Below are positions 27,154-35,422 of a stretch of DNA of 64,000 nucleotides, piece after piece. Within the stretch, counting starts at the first letter, position 1. Each line of letters opens with the position of its first letter. The notes under the pieces were generated by a model. That model saw only the letters and a program-made list of their open reading frames with translations. It was not told the origin of the DNA and did not search any database. This stretch comes from Mycobacterium sp. Its GTDB lineage: Bacteria; Actinomycetota; Actinomycetes; Mycobacteriales; Mycobacteriaceae. The stretch lies in NCBI GenBank assembly GCA_031292665.1, contig JARLGR010000102.1:38304-102303 (forward strand). The letters are read 5' to 3'. The position numbers and the translations under genes are program-made.

Positions 27154-28394
27154 TCGGTGGTCCTCAATTCGTTGATCGATTTGGTGAGCCAGGCCTTCTC
27201 CCAGAAGTTCTCGGTGCCGGCGAGCAGTGTTTGGTGCGCGTCGACCGCAGCCGCGCGGGCCCGGCCGTGGGCGGGATCAGCGGTGAGCACCAAGTCGGTC
27301 AGATGCAGCGCCTGCACGGGCCGCCCGGCGGCGGTGTGGGTGCGGGCCGCCTCGACGAGGGCCTCGGCGCCCGCGGCGTGTACGACGTCAGCGGCGACTG
27401 AATGCGGTGCGACACCGTAGAGCTCGGTGGTGGAGCGATGCTGAAACCAGCCGGCGTACATCTCCCAGATCGCCCGCACGTTCCAAGATGTCTTGCCGTA
27501 ACCCTCTCCGACATCGAGGTGCTCGGGTACCGAGACCTCGCGCATCGCGGTGTAGAGGTCGGCGCCGGTCACCATGTGCTCGACGGTGCGGTCGTGCACG
27601 GTCTGCATGGCATCGCGCATCGCGGTGACTTCCTCGGTGATGCGCTCAGCGCCCTCGATGGGGTCGAAGTGCCCGGTGATCAGCCGCTGCGGCCCGAAGT
27701 TCAGCACGGCGTTCAACGCTTCGATGTAGAGGATGGGGTCGCGGTAGCGGTCACCGCGGATCGTCATCAGGTTGGGCACGTGACCGAACAGCGGTCCAAA
27801 CAGGTTGCCGGTGAACAGTGTTCGGTGCTGGGGCAGCCAGACCACCAGTGAGTCGGTGGTCTCACCACCGGGGGCCCAGACCAGCTCGAAGTCGCGGCCA
27901 CCGACCGTGAAGTTCAGTCGCCGGTCGAAGGTGGTCGTGGGTTCGGGAAACGAGAAGTCGATCGTCGCGGGGTCAACGTCTTTGAGGTGCTCGATGACGG
28001 CGTCGGTGAACTTCTGGAACGCGAACGACGTCTTGGGCGCTCGATAACCCCCGAGCCGTTCGTTGTCATCACGCCAATAGCGGTAATTGGCGTGCATGAC
28101 CACATCGGTGTGGGCTTCGCGGAGCGCGTTGACCCCGCCCCAGTGATCGGCGTGGCCCTGCGTGACGACGATGGCTCGCGTCGGGCCGGCAACGTCGGCG
28201 AAGGCCTTCCGACGCTGCGGGCCTTCGAAGAACAGCCCTCCGTTGACGATGACGCGGCCGTCGTCGGTGGCGATTGCGTAGGAGTTCGACACTCCCGGCG
28301 ACATCCAGATGCCCTCACCCAGCGCAACCGCGGGGTCGCCGGTGGCGACCGCCAGATCGGCCGCGCCGGGCCGTTCACGATGGATCCCTGGCAC
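27150..28394 (-). CDS. MBL-fold hydrolase, alkylsulfatase-like
   Basis: A 414-residue protein with an N-terminal metallo-beta-lactamase domain and a C-terminal helical region resembling the dimerisation part of alkylsulfatases. The core motif reads TQGHADHWGG: His81, Asp83 and His84 are present, but the first histidine of HxHxDH is Gln79. Other ligand-like parts are APGGETTDS and ITGHFDP. The substitution may change metal content or activity. GTG 28394 has AGGAGG 6 bases upstream. It is the first gene of the minus-strand operon and faces the SDR-TetR operon across duplicated operators. Confidence 0.83.
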   Translation of the reverse strand: MPGIHRERPGAADLAVATGDPAVALGEGIWMSPGVSNSYAIATDDGRVIVNGGLFFEGPQRRKAFADVAGPTRAIVVTQGHADHWGGVNALREAHTDVVMHANYRYWRDDNERLGGYRAPKTSFAFQKFTDAVIEHLKDVDPATIDFSFPEPTTTFDRRLNFTVGGRDFELVWAPGGETTDSLVVWLPQHRTLFTGNLFGPLFGHVPNLMTIRGDRYRDPILYIEALNAVLNFGPQRLITGHFDPIEGAERITEEVTAMRDAMQTVHDRTVEHMVTGADLYTAMREVSVPEHLDVGEGYGKTSWNVRAIWEMYAGWFQHRSTTELYGVAPHSVAADVVHAAGAEALVEAARTHTAAGRPVQALHLTDLVLTADPAHGRARAAAVDAHQTLLAGTENFWEKAWLTKSINELRTTE

Positions 28395-28412
28395 CTAGCC
28401 CTCCTCACTCAT

Positions 28413-28452
28413 CCTCTACAACTATAGAGGCCAATACTCTAGGACTGTAGAG
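28413..28452. promoter_or_regulatory. Two copies of the inverted repeat CTCTA-N6-TAGAG
   Basis: Copy 1 at 28413-28430 is CCTCTA-N6-TAGAGG and copy 2 at 28437-28452 is CTCTA-N6-TAGAG. Their centres are 23 bases apart, about two helical turns, in the divergent spacer of the MBL and SDR operons. This fits paired binding by the TetR regulator encoded at 29291. Confidence 0.72.
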
Positions 28453-28523
28453 GTAAAGTTCCGGGCAGGGAAGAGGACCGTCGTGATTGGTCGGGTCGCG
28501 CCCTCGACGCGGAGGAGTCCACG

Positions 28524-29294
28524 ATGGGATTGACCGGATTGACCGACAAGGTCGTAGTCGTGGCCGGTGGCGCCACCGGCATCGGTGCGGCAACCGCAGC
28601 ACGACTGGCCGACGAGGGCTGCCTGGTTGTGGTCGGTGACGTCGCCGTCGACGCCGCCCGCCGGACGGCCGACGACATCCTCGCCACGGGTGGGACCGCG
28701 ACCGCTGTCGGGTTCGACCTCGCAGATCCTGACTCCGTGGCTGCTCTGCTCGACACCGCCGAGCTGACCTACGGCGGCATTGATGCGGTCTTCGCCGTTG
28801 GCGCCGACATGGGAGCTATCCGCGCCGACACCGACGTCGTCGACATCGACTTCGACGTGTGGGACCGCGTGATGTCGGTGAACCTGCGCGGCTACGTCGC
28901 GACGATGAAGTACGCCATCCCCCGGATGCTCGCCCGCGGCGGCGGAGCGATCGTCAACATGTCCTCGGCGGCGGCATTTCAGGGTGAGCCCGCGCGACCG
29001 GCCTATGCCACCGCGAAGGCCGGAATAGGGGCCTTAACAAGGCATGTCGCGTCAAGGTGGGGTAAGGAGGGCATCCGGTGCAACGCCGTGGCGCCCGGCT
29101 TCACCGCCACCGCGGCGATCCAGTCCGCTCCACAGTGGCCAGAACTGCAAACCGCCGCGCTGAAACGCATCCGCGGACCCCGCGTCGGCGCACCCGACGA
29201 CGTCGCGGCGCTGGTCACGTTTCTCCTCTCAGAGGAGGGCGAATGGATCAACGGTCAGGTGATCAACATCGACGGCGGCACCGTTCTGCGATGA
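28524..29294 (+). CDS. Short-chain dehydrogenase/reductase
   Basis: A 256-residue SDR with AGGATGIGAATAARL as cofactor loop, Asp39 region VVVGDVAVDA favouring NAD, VNMSSAAAF with the catalytic serine, the YATAK pair and RCNAVAPGFTATA. The NNAG block is replaced by FAVGADMGA, a moderate departure. GGAGGAG precedes ATG 28524. It opens the plus-strand arm of the cluster, and its stop overlaps the TetR start (ATGA). Confidence 0.88.
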   Translation: MGLTGLTDKVVVVAGGATGIGAATAARLADEGCLVVVGDVAVDAARRTADDILATGGTATAVGFDLADPDSVAALLDTAELTYGGIDAVFAVGADMGAIRADTDVVDIDFDVWDRVMSVNLRGYVATMKYAIPRMLARGGGAIVNMSSAAAFQGEPARPAYATAKAGIGALTRHVASRWGKEGIRCNAVAPGFTATAAIQSAPQWPELQTAALKRIRGPRVGAPDDVAALVTFLLSEEGEWINGQVINIDGGTVLR

Positions 29295-29938
29295 CCGACG
29301 CCGATAAAGCCATGTCGATCTCTACGCCACGAAAACGCGACGGTGACGAACGGCGACGCGAACTGTGCGATGCGGCGATTCGGGTCCTGGCAGAGCATGG
29401 TTCGCGCGGGCTGACTCACGGACAGGTCGACCGCTATGCAGCAGTCCCCGACGGCACCACCTCGTACTACTACCGCACCCGCGCGGCCTTGCTGCGAGGC
29501 GTAGGCAAGCGCATCGCCGACATTGACGTCGCCAACCTGCGATCAGTGAGCGACGAGCCGCCCGATCCACAGGCACCGTTTGCCCATCTGGCGCGACTAG
29601 TGATCATGCAGTCACACGGAGAAGGACTGGCGCTCAACAGGGCCCGGCACGAACTGCTGTTGGGCGCCGCTCGCGACCCCGACCTCGCCGAGACGTCGCA
29701 GGAGTTCGTCGCCCGGATCAACGCCATGGCTCAGGACGCGATCGCCCACCTGCAACCGGGCACCGACGATTCCGGCCTGCTCGAAGCGCAAACGACGACC
29801 GTCACCACCTTCATCGCCGGCGTCTTCACCCGGCTCGTCGCGGGCGACCGCACAATCAACGACGCAGAACAACTCGCCCGCTTACTGCAGGCGGTAGTCT
29901 CAGCAGTGGCGCTTGAGCGAGCCGACGCCGATTCATAG
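29291..29938 (+). CDS. TetR-family regulator of the catabolic cluster
   Basis: A 215-residue TetR protein. The HTH runs from about residue 20: LCDAAIRVLAEHGSRGLTHG, then VDRYAAVPDGTTSYYYRTRAALL. A helical C-terminal ligand domain follows. ATG 29291 overlaps the SDR stop, so it is co-translated and autoregulated if it binds the duplicated repeat at 28413-28452. It is the obvious local regulator for both arms of the cluster. Confidence 0.87.
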   Translation: MTDADKAMSISTPRKRDGDERRRELCDAAIRVLAEHGSRGLTHGQVDRYAAVPDGTTSYYYRTRAALLRGVGKRIADIDVANLRSVSDEPPDPQAPFAHLARLVIMQSHGEGLALNRARHELLLGAARDPDLAETSQEFVARINAMAQDAIAHLQPGTDDSGLLEAQTTTVTTFIAGVFTRLVAGDRTINDAEQLARLLQAVVSAVALERADADS

Positions 29939-30238
29939 GCGGGCCAGCTGCGTGAATTGAACCGACGACTAAGCTGAGTAGGCCCGGCAATCTCTTCTTC
30001 AGTCACTTGGCATAGTTTGCCTGGGGTCCCCCTACCGATACCTGACTTCGGCGATCATGGCGTGCTCGCGGAACGCCAACCTCTGACTCTGTTGCCCGAC
30101 TTTAGTTGCGACGCAGTCCCAACTCAGCCAGAGGTGTGTATTAGCCTGCGGACAGCTTCTCCGCTTCGGCCTAACCCCCGCTTCGCCTATAACATGTAAA
30201 TGACGGCGTCCACGCAAAAACTTGGCACCCTCAACCCG
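29939..30238. other. Intergenic stretch before the second thiolase fragment
   Basis: About 300 bases with no recognisable gene. It contains ATG 30200, from which a frame runs into the thiolase fragment, but the first 13 codons are unrelated to thiolase. Confidence 0.4.
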
Positions 30239-30451
30239 ACACTTGCCTGGGCCCACGAAACCGGAGCTGATCTGGACAAGACCAACGTCAACGGCGGCGC
30301 GATCGCGATCGGCCACCCGCTGGGCGCCAGCGGCGCGCGCATCATGACCACGCTGGTCAACGCGCTGCACCAGCGCGGCGGGCGCTATGGACTGCAGGCG
30401 ATGTGTGAGGGCGGCGGCATGACCAATGCCACCGTCATCGAACGGTTGGGC
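30239..30451 (+). pseudogene. Thiolase 3' fragment, second partial copy
   Basis: Translates as [40 protein letters not shown] and ends [17 protein letters not shown], equivalent to the last 70 or so residues of the intact thiolase at 20921. It keeps the catalytic His and the second Cys but lacks the nucleophile domain and the terminal stop, the frame running on into the DUF302 gene. Differences scattered over both DNA strands show it is a diverged homologue, not a fresh duplicate. Confidence 0.88.
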
Positions 30452-30465
30452 CAGGGAGGCCGGCT

Positions 30466-30966
30466 ATGCCCGCTTACGAAACCCGTTTTGACGGTGTGCG
30501 TGTGCGCTACGACAGCGCCAAGAGCTACGACGAGCTGCTCGCCGCGCTGCTGGCCGATATCGGCCAGAAGCCGGTGCCAATCAGCGACATCGCGACCGCC
30601 ACCGACAGCTGGCAGTCCTACCGGGATAAGGCTGATTCCCACGTCGGCCCAAGCGGCTTCATGTTGTTCGCCCTGCTCGACCACGGCGCCTGGATCACCA
30701 AGGCGGGCATCGACCGCAAGGTGATGCGCGTCATCCTCGGCAACCCCTTGATCGCCATCACGATGCTGCGCCACGATGTGACCGCCGGGTTGTTCGCGCC
30801 GGTCGAGCTGCTGCTCGTCGACGAGGGCGAAGGACGCAGCAGCCTGACGTACGTCAAGCCGTCGTCGCTGATGGTGGTCGAGCCCAACCGGGAATTGCTC
30901 AGCGCCGCTGAGGAACTCGGTGCCAAGCTGGCGGCACTGGCCGCCCAGGTGACAAGTGGCTCGTGA
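30466..30966 (+). CDS. DUF302 family protein
   Basis: A 166-residue soluble protein of the DUF302 family, recognised by the alternating hydrophobic block [16 protein letters not shown], the [20 protein letters not shown] segment and a Thr-Tyr-x-Lys-Pro-Ser stretch (TYVKPSSLM). The biochemical role of the family is unknown. ATG 30466 lies just after the thiolase fragment, with GGGAGG upstream; the intact thiolase gene was probably its operon partner before it was lost. Confidence 0.82.
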   Translation: MPAYETRFDGVRVRYDSAKSYDELLAALLADIGQKPVPISDIATATDSWQSYRDKADSHVGPSGFMLFALLDHGAWITKAGIDRKVMRVILGNPLIAITMLRHDVTAGLFAPVELLLVDEGEGRSSLTYVKPSSLMVVEPNRELLSAAEELGAKLAALAAQVTSGS

Positions 30967-30978
30967 CCGCTCTGCCTC

Positions 30979-31359
30979 TCATTCCATTCGTTCGACCCAT
31001 TGAGCCCGGGATGGCCCAGGTTCGAATGCCTCGCTGAAGTACTGCGTCTCGCGGACCACCTCCCCACCCTCGAATTCCATGATGCTGACCGTGTAAAACG
31101 GTTGCTCGTCATAGGTCAGGACGAGTTCGCTGATCCAGAGATCGCCGCCGCCGAGCATGCGTCGCACTGTGAAGCGTTTCGTGCTCGGCTGGGCGACGCG
31201 TGACGCCTGAATGTTGGCCCGACCGCGGATGCGTTCGCCCGATTGCGGATACTCGAGAACTGCGTCAGCCCGGTAGATTTGGTGCTCCGTCGCAAAGTCG
31301 TTGGCGTCGGAGGCCGCCCACTGGCGCCGCAGGGCGATCCGCACGTCGTCATCACCCAT
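30979..31359 (-). CDS. NTF2-like (SnoaL-type) protein
   Basis: A 126-residue alpha+beta protein of the NTF2-like superfamily: helical start ALRRQWAASDANDFATEHQI, then ADAVLEYPQSGERIRGRANIQ and the barrel strands TVSIMEFEGGEVVRETQYFSE. Such proteins are binding proteins or isomerase/hydrolase-like enzymes; no catalytic triad is clear, so no reaction is claimed. ATG 31359 has AAGGA 6 bases upstream. It is convergent with the DUF302 gene. Confidence 0.8.
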   Translation of the reverse strand: MGDDDVRIALRRQWAASDANDFATEHQIYRADAVLEYPQSGERIRGRANIQASRVAQPSTKRFTVRRMLGGGDLWISELVLTYDEQPFYTVSIMEFEGGEVVRETQYFSEAFEPGPSRAQWVERME

Positions 31360-31688
31360 GGCTATCCTTCCTCCCAGTGGATGCATCGACGTTCCGCTAT
31401 CGGGCGGGAACCCGACGCACACGACGATCTCGCACCATGATCCCCTAATAGTCGGCCGAATGGCTAGCGTGGTGGGAGAGCATCGGGGAGAGCGTCACTT
31501 GCGCTGGCACCTTTACCGGGGTGTATCGCAGGAGTATCGTTTGGCCCTGCCAGCACATGTCGTCTTGACAGCCTGTCAGGGATTTTCGGCGTTCGATGAC
31601 TTCGAAATCGTTATCCCGCCTGGCCGTTAGGAAACCGTCACGTTTCCGCAAGCTGTCCGGAGAGTAAATACCGACGGGGGTAACGACG
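31360..31688. other. Divergent promoter region
   Basis: About 330 bases between the NTF2-like and SDR genes. It holds the small inverted repeat TGACA-GCC-TGTCA (31566-31578), a possible operator or promoter element. No gene is apparent. Confidence 0.45.
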
Positions 31689-32432
31689 ATGGCTCGTGTT
31701 GCACTGATCACCGGAGCCAGTCGGGGAATCGGTGCGGCCACCGCATTGGTCCTCGCAGAGCGGGGGTTTCGGGTGGTCGTCAACTACCGGTCCACTGCCG
31801 AGGAAGCGGACGAGGTGGCCCGGGCCGCGACCGCGGCCGGCGGTGAGGCCGTGGCGATTAGGGCCGATGTCACTGCACCCGATGACATCACCCGCATGGT
31901 GGGCGAAACCGAACAGCGGTGGGGCCGGGTCGATGTGCTGGTGCACAACGCATTGATCCCTTTTGACGTCACCTCGTTCGCCGACCTGACCTGGGAGCAG
32001 CTCGGCGGCAAGCTGGACCGAGAGCTGCATGCCGCCTTCCTGATCACCAAAGCCGTTGTGCCATCGATGGTTTCGCGTAGTTATGGCCGGTTGGTCTATC
32101 TCAGTGCGGGGTTGTCCCGCCGGCCCCGCCAAGGCATGATCACGCTGGGCACCGCCAAGGCGGCGCTGGACCAGTTCGTCCGCTACGTCGCACTCGAGTT
32201 GGCGCCACAGGGGATCACCGCAAACCTCGTCGCGCCCGCCACGGTGGCCGAGACAAAGATGACCGGGCAGTTGGCGGCCGGCGAGGTGGGTCAACTCGGC
32301 GCAAACAACCCCATGGGGCGCCTGGTCCGCCCCGACGAGGTGGCCAAGACGGTGGCTTTTTTGGCCAGTGAGGATTCCGGTTTCACCACGGGCCATTACC
32401 TTCCGGTCAACGGCGGCCTTTCCATGGATTGA
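31689..32432 (+). CDS. SDR-family protein lacking the catalytic tyrosine
   Basis: A 247-residue protein of the FabG-like SDR fold: TGASRGIGAATALVL, NYRSTAEEAD after strand 2 (NADP-like), and LVYLSAGLS at the serine position. Where YxxxK is expected the sequence reads LGTAK (after GMIT), so Lys is kept but Tyr is Leu. The NNAG block is HNALIP. It may be a non-catalytic or altered SDR. The downstream substrate-binding-like gene begins 4 bases after its stop, indicating co-expression. Confidence 0.84.
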   Translation: MARVALITGASRGIGAATALVLAERGFRVVVNYRSTAEEADEVARAATAAGGEAVAIRADVTAPDDITRMVGETEQRWGRVDVLVHNALIPFDVTSFADLTWEQLGGKLDRELHAAFLITKAVVPSMVSRSYGRLVYLSAGLSRRPRQGMITLGTAKAALDQFVRYVALELAPQGITANLVAPATVAETKMTGQLAAGEVGQLGANNPMGRLVRPDEVAKTVAFLASEDSGFTTGHYLPVNGGLSMD

Positions 32433-32436
32433 AAGC

Positions 32437-33351
32437 ATGTTCCGCCGCCGGGAAAGTCAGCTGATCGGGGAAGGGGTTCTGGCCGTGCAGACGATCGATC
32501 TGGCCTATGTCGGGCGTGGTATCCACGAGGAGCTGGTCGCCCATGTTGCCGACCAGGAGGGCTACTTCGAGGATGAGGGTGTCCACGTCGCCATCCGCGA
32601 CGGGATCGGCTGGAAAGTAGAGCGCCTGCGCCGAGGTGCGGTGATCGGTTTAGGCCGAGCCCTGTTGTCGCGAATGACCGACGGGATCGGTTGGACTGCG
32701 CTGAGCGTCAACACCGATCGTCCGCTGTTCTGGTTTCTCGGCAACGCCGAGGTGACGTCAATGGCGGATCTTCGCGGGCGGCGCCTGGCCGTCCACGCGC
32801 CCGATAACCCTCCCGGCACGTTCGCCCGGATCGTCCTGCGCAAGCACGGCCTGGACCCCGACCGCGACCTGGAATGTGTGGTGCGCCATCCGGGTGACTA
32901 CCAGATGGACCTGCGACGCCTTCGGGACGGCTCGATCGACGCCGCCTACGTGGGCAGCACGCTCTCCCCCGAACAGGTCGCCGAAGAAGAAGGGTTCCAC
33001 GTGCTGGCCTGGGTCGGCGATCACTTCCCGATCCCCACCGTCGGCGTCGTCGTGGACCCCGTCCATATCCCGCTGGACAGCCCCGCCCTCCAGGCCCTGG
33101 TGCGGGCCAACCAGCGGGCGCTGCGGACCCTTGTCGAACAACCAAGCCGAGCTGTCGACTACGTCGCCTGGTTCCTGGATCGACTCACGCGTGAGGAAGC
33201 CCAGCAGTACTACGAACGGTATGTCGGCCCGTACTTCACCCCCGACCGCCGGGTGGACCGCGCCGTCGCGCAGCAGGCGATCGATGCGGTTGCGGCCGAG
33301 CTCGGCGTCGCGGCAGTGGCCGCCGATGCCATCTATGCGGCGTCGGCATGA
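32437..33351 (+). CDS. NMT1/THI5-like substrate-binding-type protein
   Basis: A 304-residue protein resembling the solute-binding proteins of nitrate/sulfonate/pyrimidine-precursor importers: VADQEGYFEDEGVHVAI near the start, then MADLRGRRLAVHAPDNPPGTFARIVLRKHGLDPDRDL in two parts, DAAYVGSTLSPEQ and a helical C-terminus. It has no signal peptide or lipobox and no permease or ATPase genes are adjacent, so it may be a cytoplasmic ligand-binding or enzyme-like member. The ATG is 4 bases after the SDR stop; a start at GTG 32485 is also possible. Confidence 0.7.
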   Translation: MFRRRESQLIGEGVLAVQTIDLAYVGRGIHEELVAHVADQEGYFEDEGVHVAIRDGIGWKVERLRRGAVIGLGRALLSRMTDGIGWTALSVNTDRPLFWFLGNAEVTSMADLRGRRLAVHAPDNPPGTFARIVLRKHGLDPDRDLECVVRHPGDYQMDLRRLRDGSIDAAYVGSTLSPEQVAEEEGFHVLAWVGDHFPIPTVGVVVDPVHIPLDSPALQALVRANQRALRTLVEQPSRAVDYVAWFLDRLTREEAQQYYERYVGPYFTPDRRVDRAVAQQAIDAVAAELGVAAVAADAIYAASA

Positions 33352-33706
33352 AAACGTCAGAACTCGCGACTGGTCGGTGTCTGGCCAGCTTGACGGGCGA
33401 TCGGTTGGCGGGACCCCGTTACTGAGTAACTCCGATTCAGAGCCCGAGTCTGTTTTGTTCCAAATCAGCTGAACTCGTGGGCCATAGGATGCCGCCCTCC
33501 TTATGGATGGTGGTTGATTACCGCGCCCCTTGCTCGCTGTCACGTCGCGGAACGCCTTGTCCCTAAACAAATTCGGCGGGCCGAGGCATAGCTAAAACAA
33601 CCCGCCCCGGCACTCCTGCAGCCGTGCCCACGGGCATGCCCCGGCTTGCACACGCCGCTGACGACCGTCATTGACGCGAGTCAGCGATTGGGCGTACCGT
33701 GTCTCC
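33352..33706. other. Intergenic stretch, no gene seen
   Basis: About 355 bases, less GC-rich than the surrounding genes, ahead of the TetR/di-iron pair whose promoter it must contain. No repeat or RNA gene is recognisable. Confidence 0.4.
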
Positions 33707-34306
33707 ATGCAGTCACGACGCGCCGCTGGATCGCCAACCGGAGGCGTCCGTGAGGCTCGCCGACTCGAAACCCGAGCACGCTTGTTCGACGCGGCGTTGG
33801 CTGAGATATCACAACGAGGGTTTGCCGCCGCTGATGTCAGTGCCATCGCCGCTGCCGCGGGCGTGGTGAGGGGGACGTTCTACTTCCACTTCCCGACTAA
33901 GGAGCACGTCCTTCTCGAGTTGGAACGCAACGAGGAGACCCGAATCATCAGCGAACTCGGCGAAGCCAAGGGCGATCTGGCGTCGGTGCTCGCCCAGCTT
34001 GTTCATCACGTACTCAATGCTGAACGTCGGTTAGGCGTCGTCATTTTCCGGGACATGCTCGGACTGCATTTCTCCTCTACACGTCCGGGCGAAGACGAGT
34101 TAGCGCAGCACCCGCTCGCACAGTTTCTGGTGGGCGTGATCGGTCGTGCCCAAGACGCAGGGCAAGTCTCCTCCTACGTAGATGCGGCAGAACTCGGAAC
34201 GTTGTTCCTTACTGGACTATTCGCGCTACTGGCCACCGGAGCGCACGATGCTGCGCTGTTAAGTCGTTACGTGACAACGATTGTCAACGGAATGGAGAAA
34301 AGATGA
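33707..34306 (+). CDS. TetR-family regulator
   Basis: A 199-residue TetR protein: LFDAALAEISQRGFAAADV, then SAIAAAAGVVRGTFYFHFPTK, followed by a helical effector domain. ATG 33707 follows a short basic stretch; a TTG at 33671 could extend it by 12 residues. Its last bases overlap the start of the di-iron gene (ATGA), so it probably controls that gene and itself. Codon use has more A/T than neighbouring core genes. Confidence 0.87.
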   Translation: MQSRRAAGSPTGGVREARRLETRARLFDAALAEISQRGFAAADVSAIAAAAGVVRGTFYFHFPTKEHVLLELERNEETRIISELGEAKGDLASVLAQLVHHVLNAERRLGVVIFRDMLGLHFSSTRPGEDELAQHPLAQFLVGVIGRAQDAGQVSSYVDAAELGTLFLTGLFALLATGAHDAALLSRYVTTIVNGMEKR

Positions 34307-35127
34307 ATCGCACAGGCATCGAGGGCTACCGGGATTTCTTGGCCAGGCGTGACGGCGAAGCCGACCTGCTCAACAGGCGGCTAGCGAATCGTGAGCGGTT
34401 CTTCAACGACCTTGAAGCGAGCCCTGTCCGGTCCGCTCACCCCGCCGACCGACAAACTTTCCTTCGAAATCTGCGCCGCCGGCGACCCGAACCCGGCCTG
34501 GACAGCAAAATGCTGTTCCTGCTGGCAACCGCCAAACTCAATCAGGCTGAGCGATTCGGCGTCGGACTCGGCGAAACCTATGGGCGCAACAGCGACGAAA
34601 GTCTTCCGCCCGAGAACGTCTACCTCGAACTGGAAGAGCACTACCACACCAGGCTGCTGGCATACGCACTAGACGTATTCGATCTGACTTTCCAAGTCGT
34701 CCCCCCGCCTTTCGTGATGCGACAGTTCGTCAAGGCGGCGGTATTTCTCCCAGACCGGCTTAACTTCATGTTCGTCGGAGCCGCAGAGATGGCCGGCTGC
34801 ATCATGTTCGACGAACTACGCCGCGTCGGCAGAAGAATGTTTGCGGACGAACCCGCAGTCGCCGAACGAATCGAACTGCTGTACAGCGACATCCTTACCG
34901 ACGAAATCGGCCACGTCGGCTACTGCGCATCACGGTGCACATCCGCAGAGCGGGCGATCATGCGCCGGATCTATCCGCTCATCGGACGCCTCTTCGCGCG
35001 CCAAACCGCAGAAATCAATCTCCTCGTCGACACCAAGACATTGCACGCACGACTTGACCGACCGTTCAAGGTCGAAGAACTCACCGCCGAGCTGGGCAAC
35101 GAAACCTACCTGGTCGCACACCCCTGA
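34303..35127 (+). CDS. Putative ferritin-like di-iron protein
   Basis: A 274-residue helical protein I cannot place in a named family. It has two ExxH motifs, Glu112-x-x-His115 (LELEEHYHTRL) and Glu201-x-x-His204 (ILTDEIGHVGY), with Glu83 (QAERFG) and Glu162 (GAAEMAG) at spacings expected for a four-helix bundle with two irons. That layout is seen in di-iron oxygenases such as AurF-like N-oxygenases and in fatty-acid modifying enzymes. Coupled by ATGA to a TetR gene. Iron binding is inference from spacing, not shown. Confidence 0.6.
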   Translation: MNRTGIEGYRDFLARRDGEADLLNRRLANRERFFNDLEASPVRSAHPADRQTFLRNLRRRRPEPGLDSKMLFLLATAKLNQAERFGVGLGETYGRNSDESLPPENVYLELEEHYHTRLLAYALDVFDLTFQVVPPPFVMRQFVKAAVFLPDRLNFMFVGAAEMAGCIMFDELRRVGRRMFADEPAVAERIELLYSDILTDEIGHVGYCASRCTSAERAIMRRIYPLIGRLFARQTAEINLLVDTKTLHARLDRPFKVEELTAELGNETYLVAHP

Positions 35128-35422
35128 CGACAAGGACTCCGCAGATTCACGTCGGCAACTCGCTGGTACACGTCAGCCTTCACGTCGATGCTTCGCAACT
35201 GACACCCCCATCCAGCCATGAGGTAAGTGGCCGCCTCCGACTTAAATTGTCGAAGCCAAAGTTTCCGGTATCAATATTCCAGGCCGGAAAACGAAGCGGT
35301 TTTCGTAAATTGGATGACTTCGCGGCCGCGACAAAAGCCCGAGAAGCTGCCCAGGCGGTTTGCCCGCGGCCGCAGCAAACCCGATGGCACGCGGGCGGCG
35401 CCGGCCGCCGGGTGACCAGCGC
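35128..35422. other. Right border of the accessory segment
   Basis: About 295 bases between the di-iron gene and desA3, both reading toward it. No convincing gene, tRNA or transposase fragment is seen. Confidence 0.4.
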
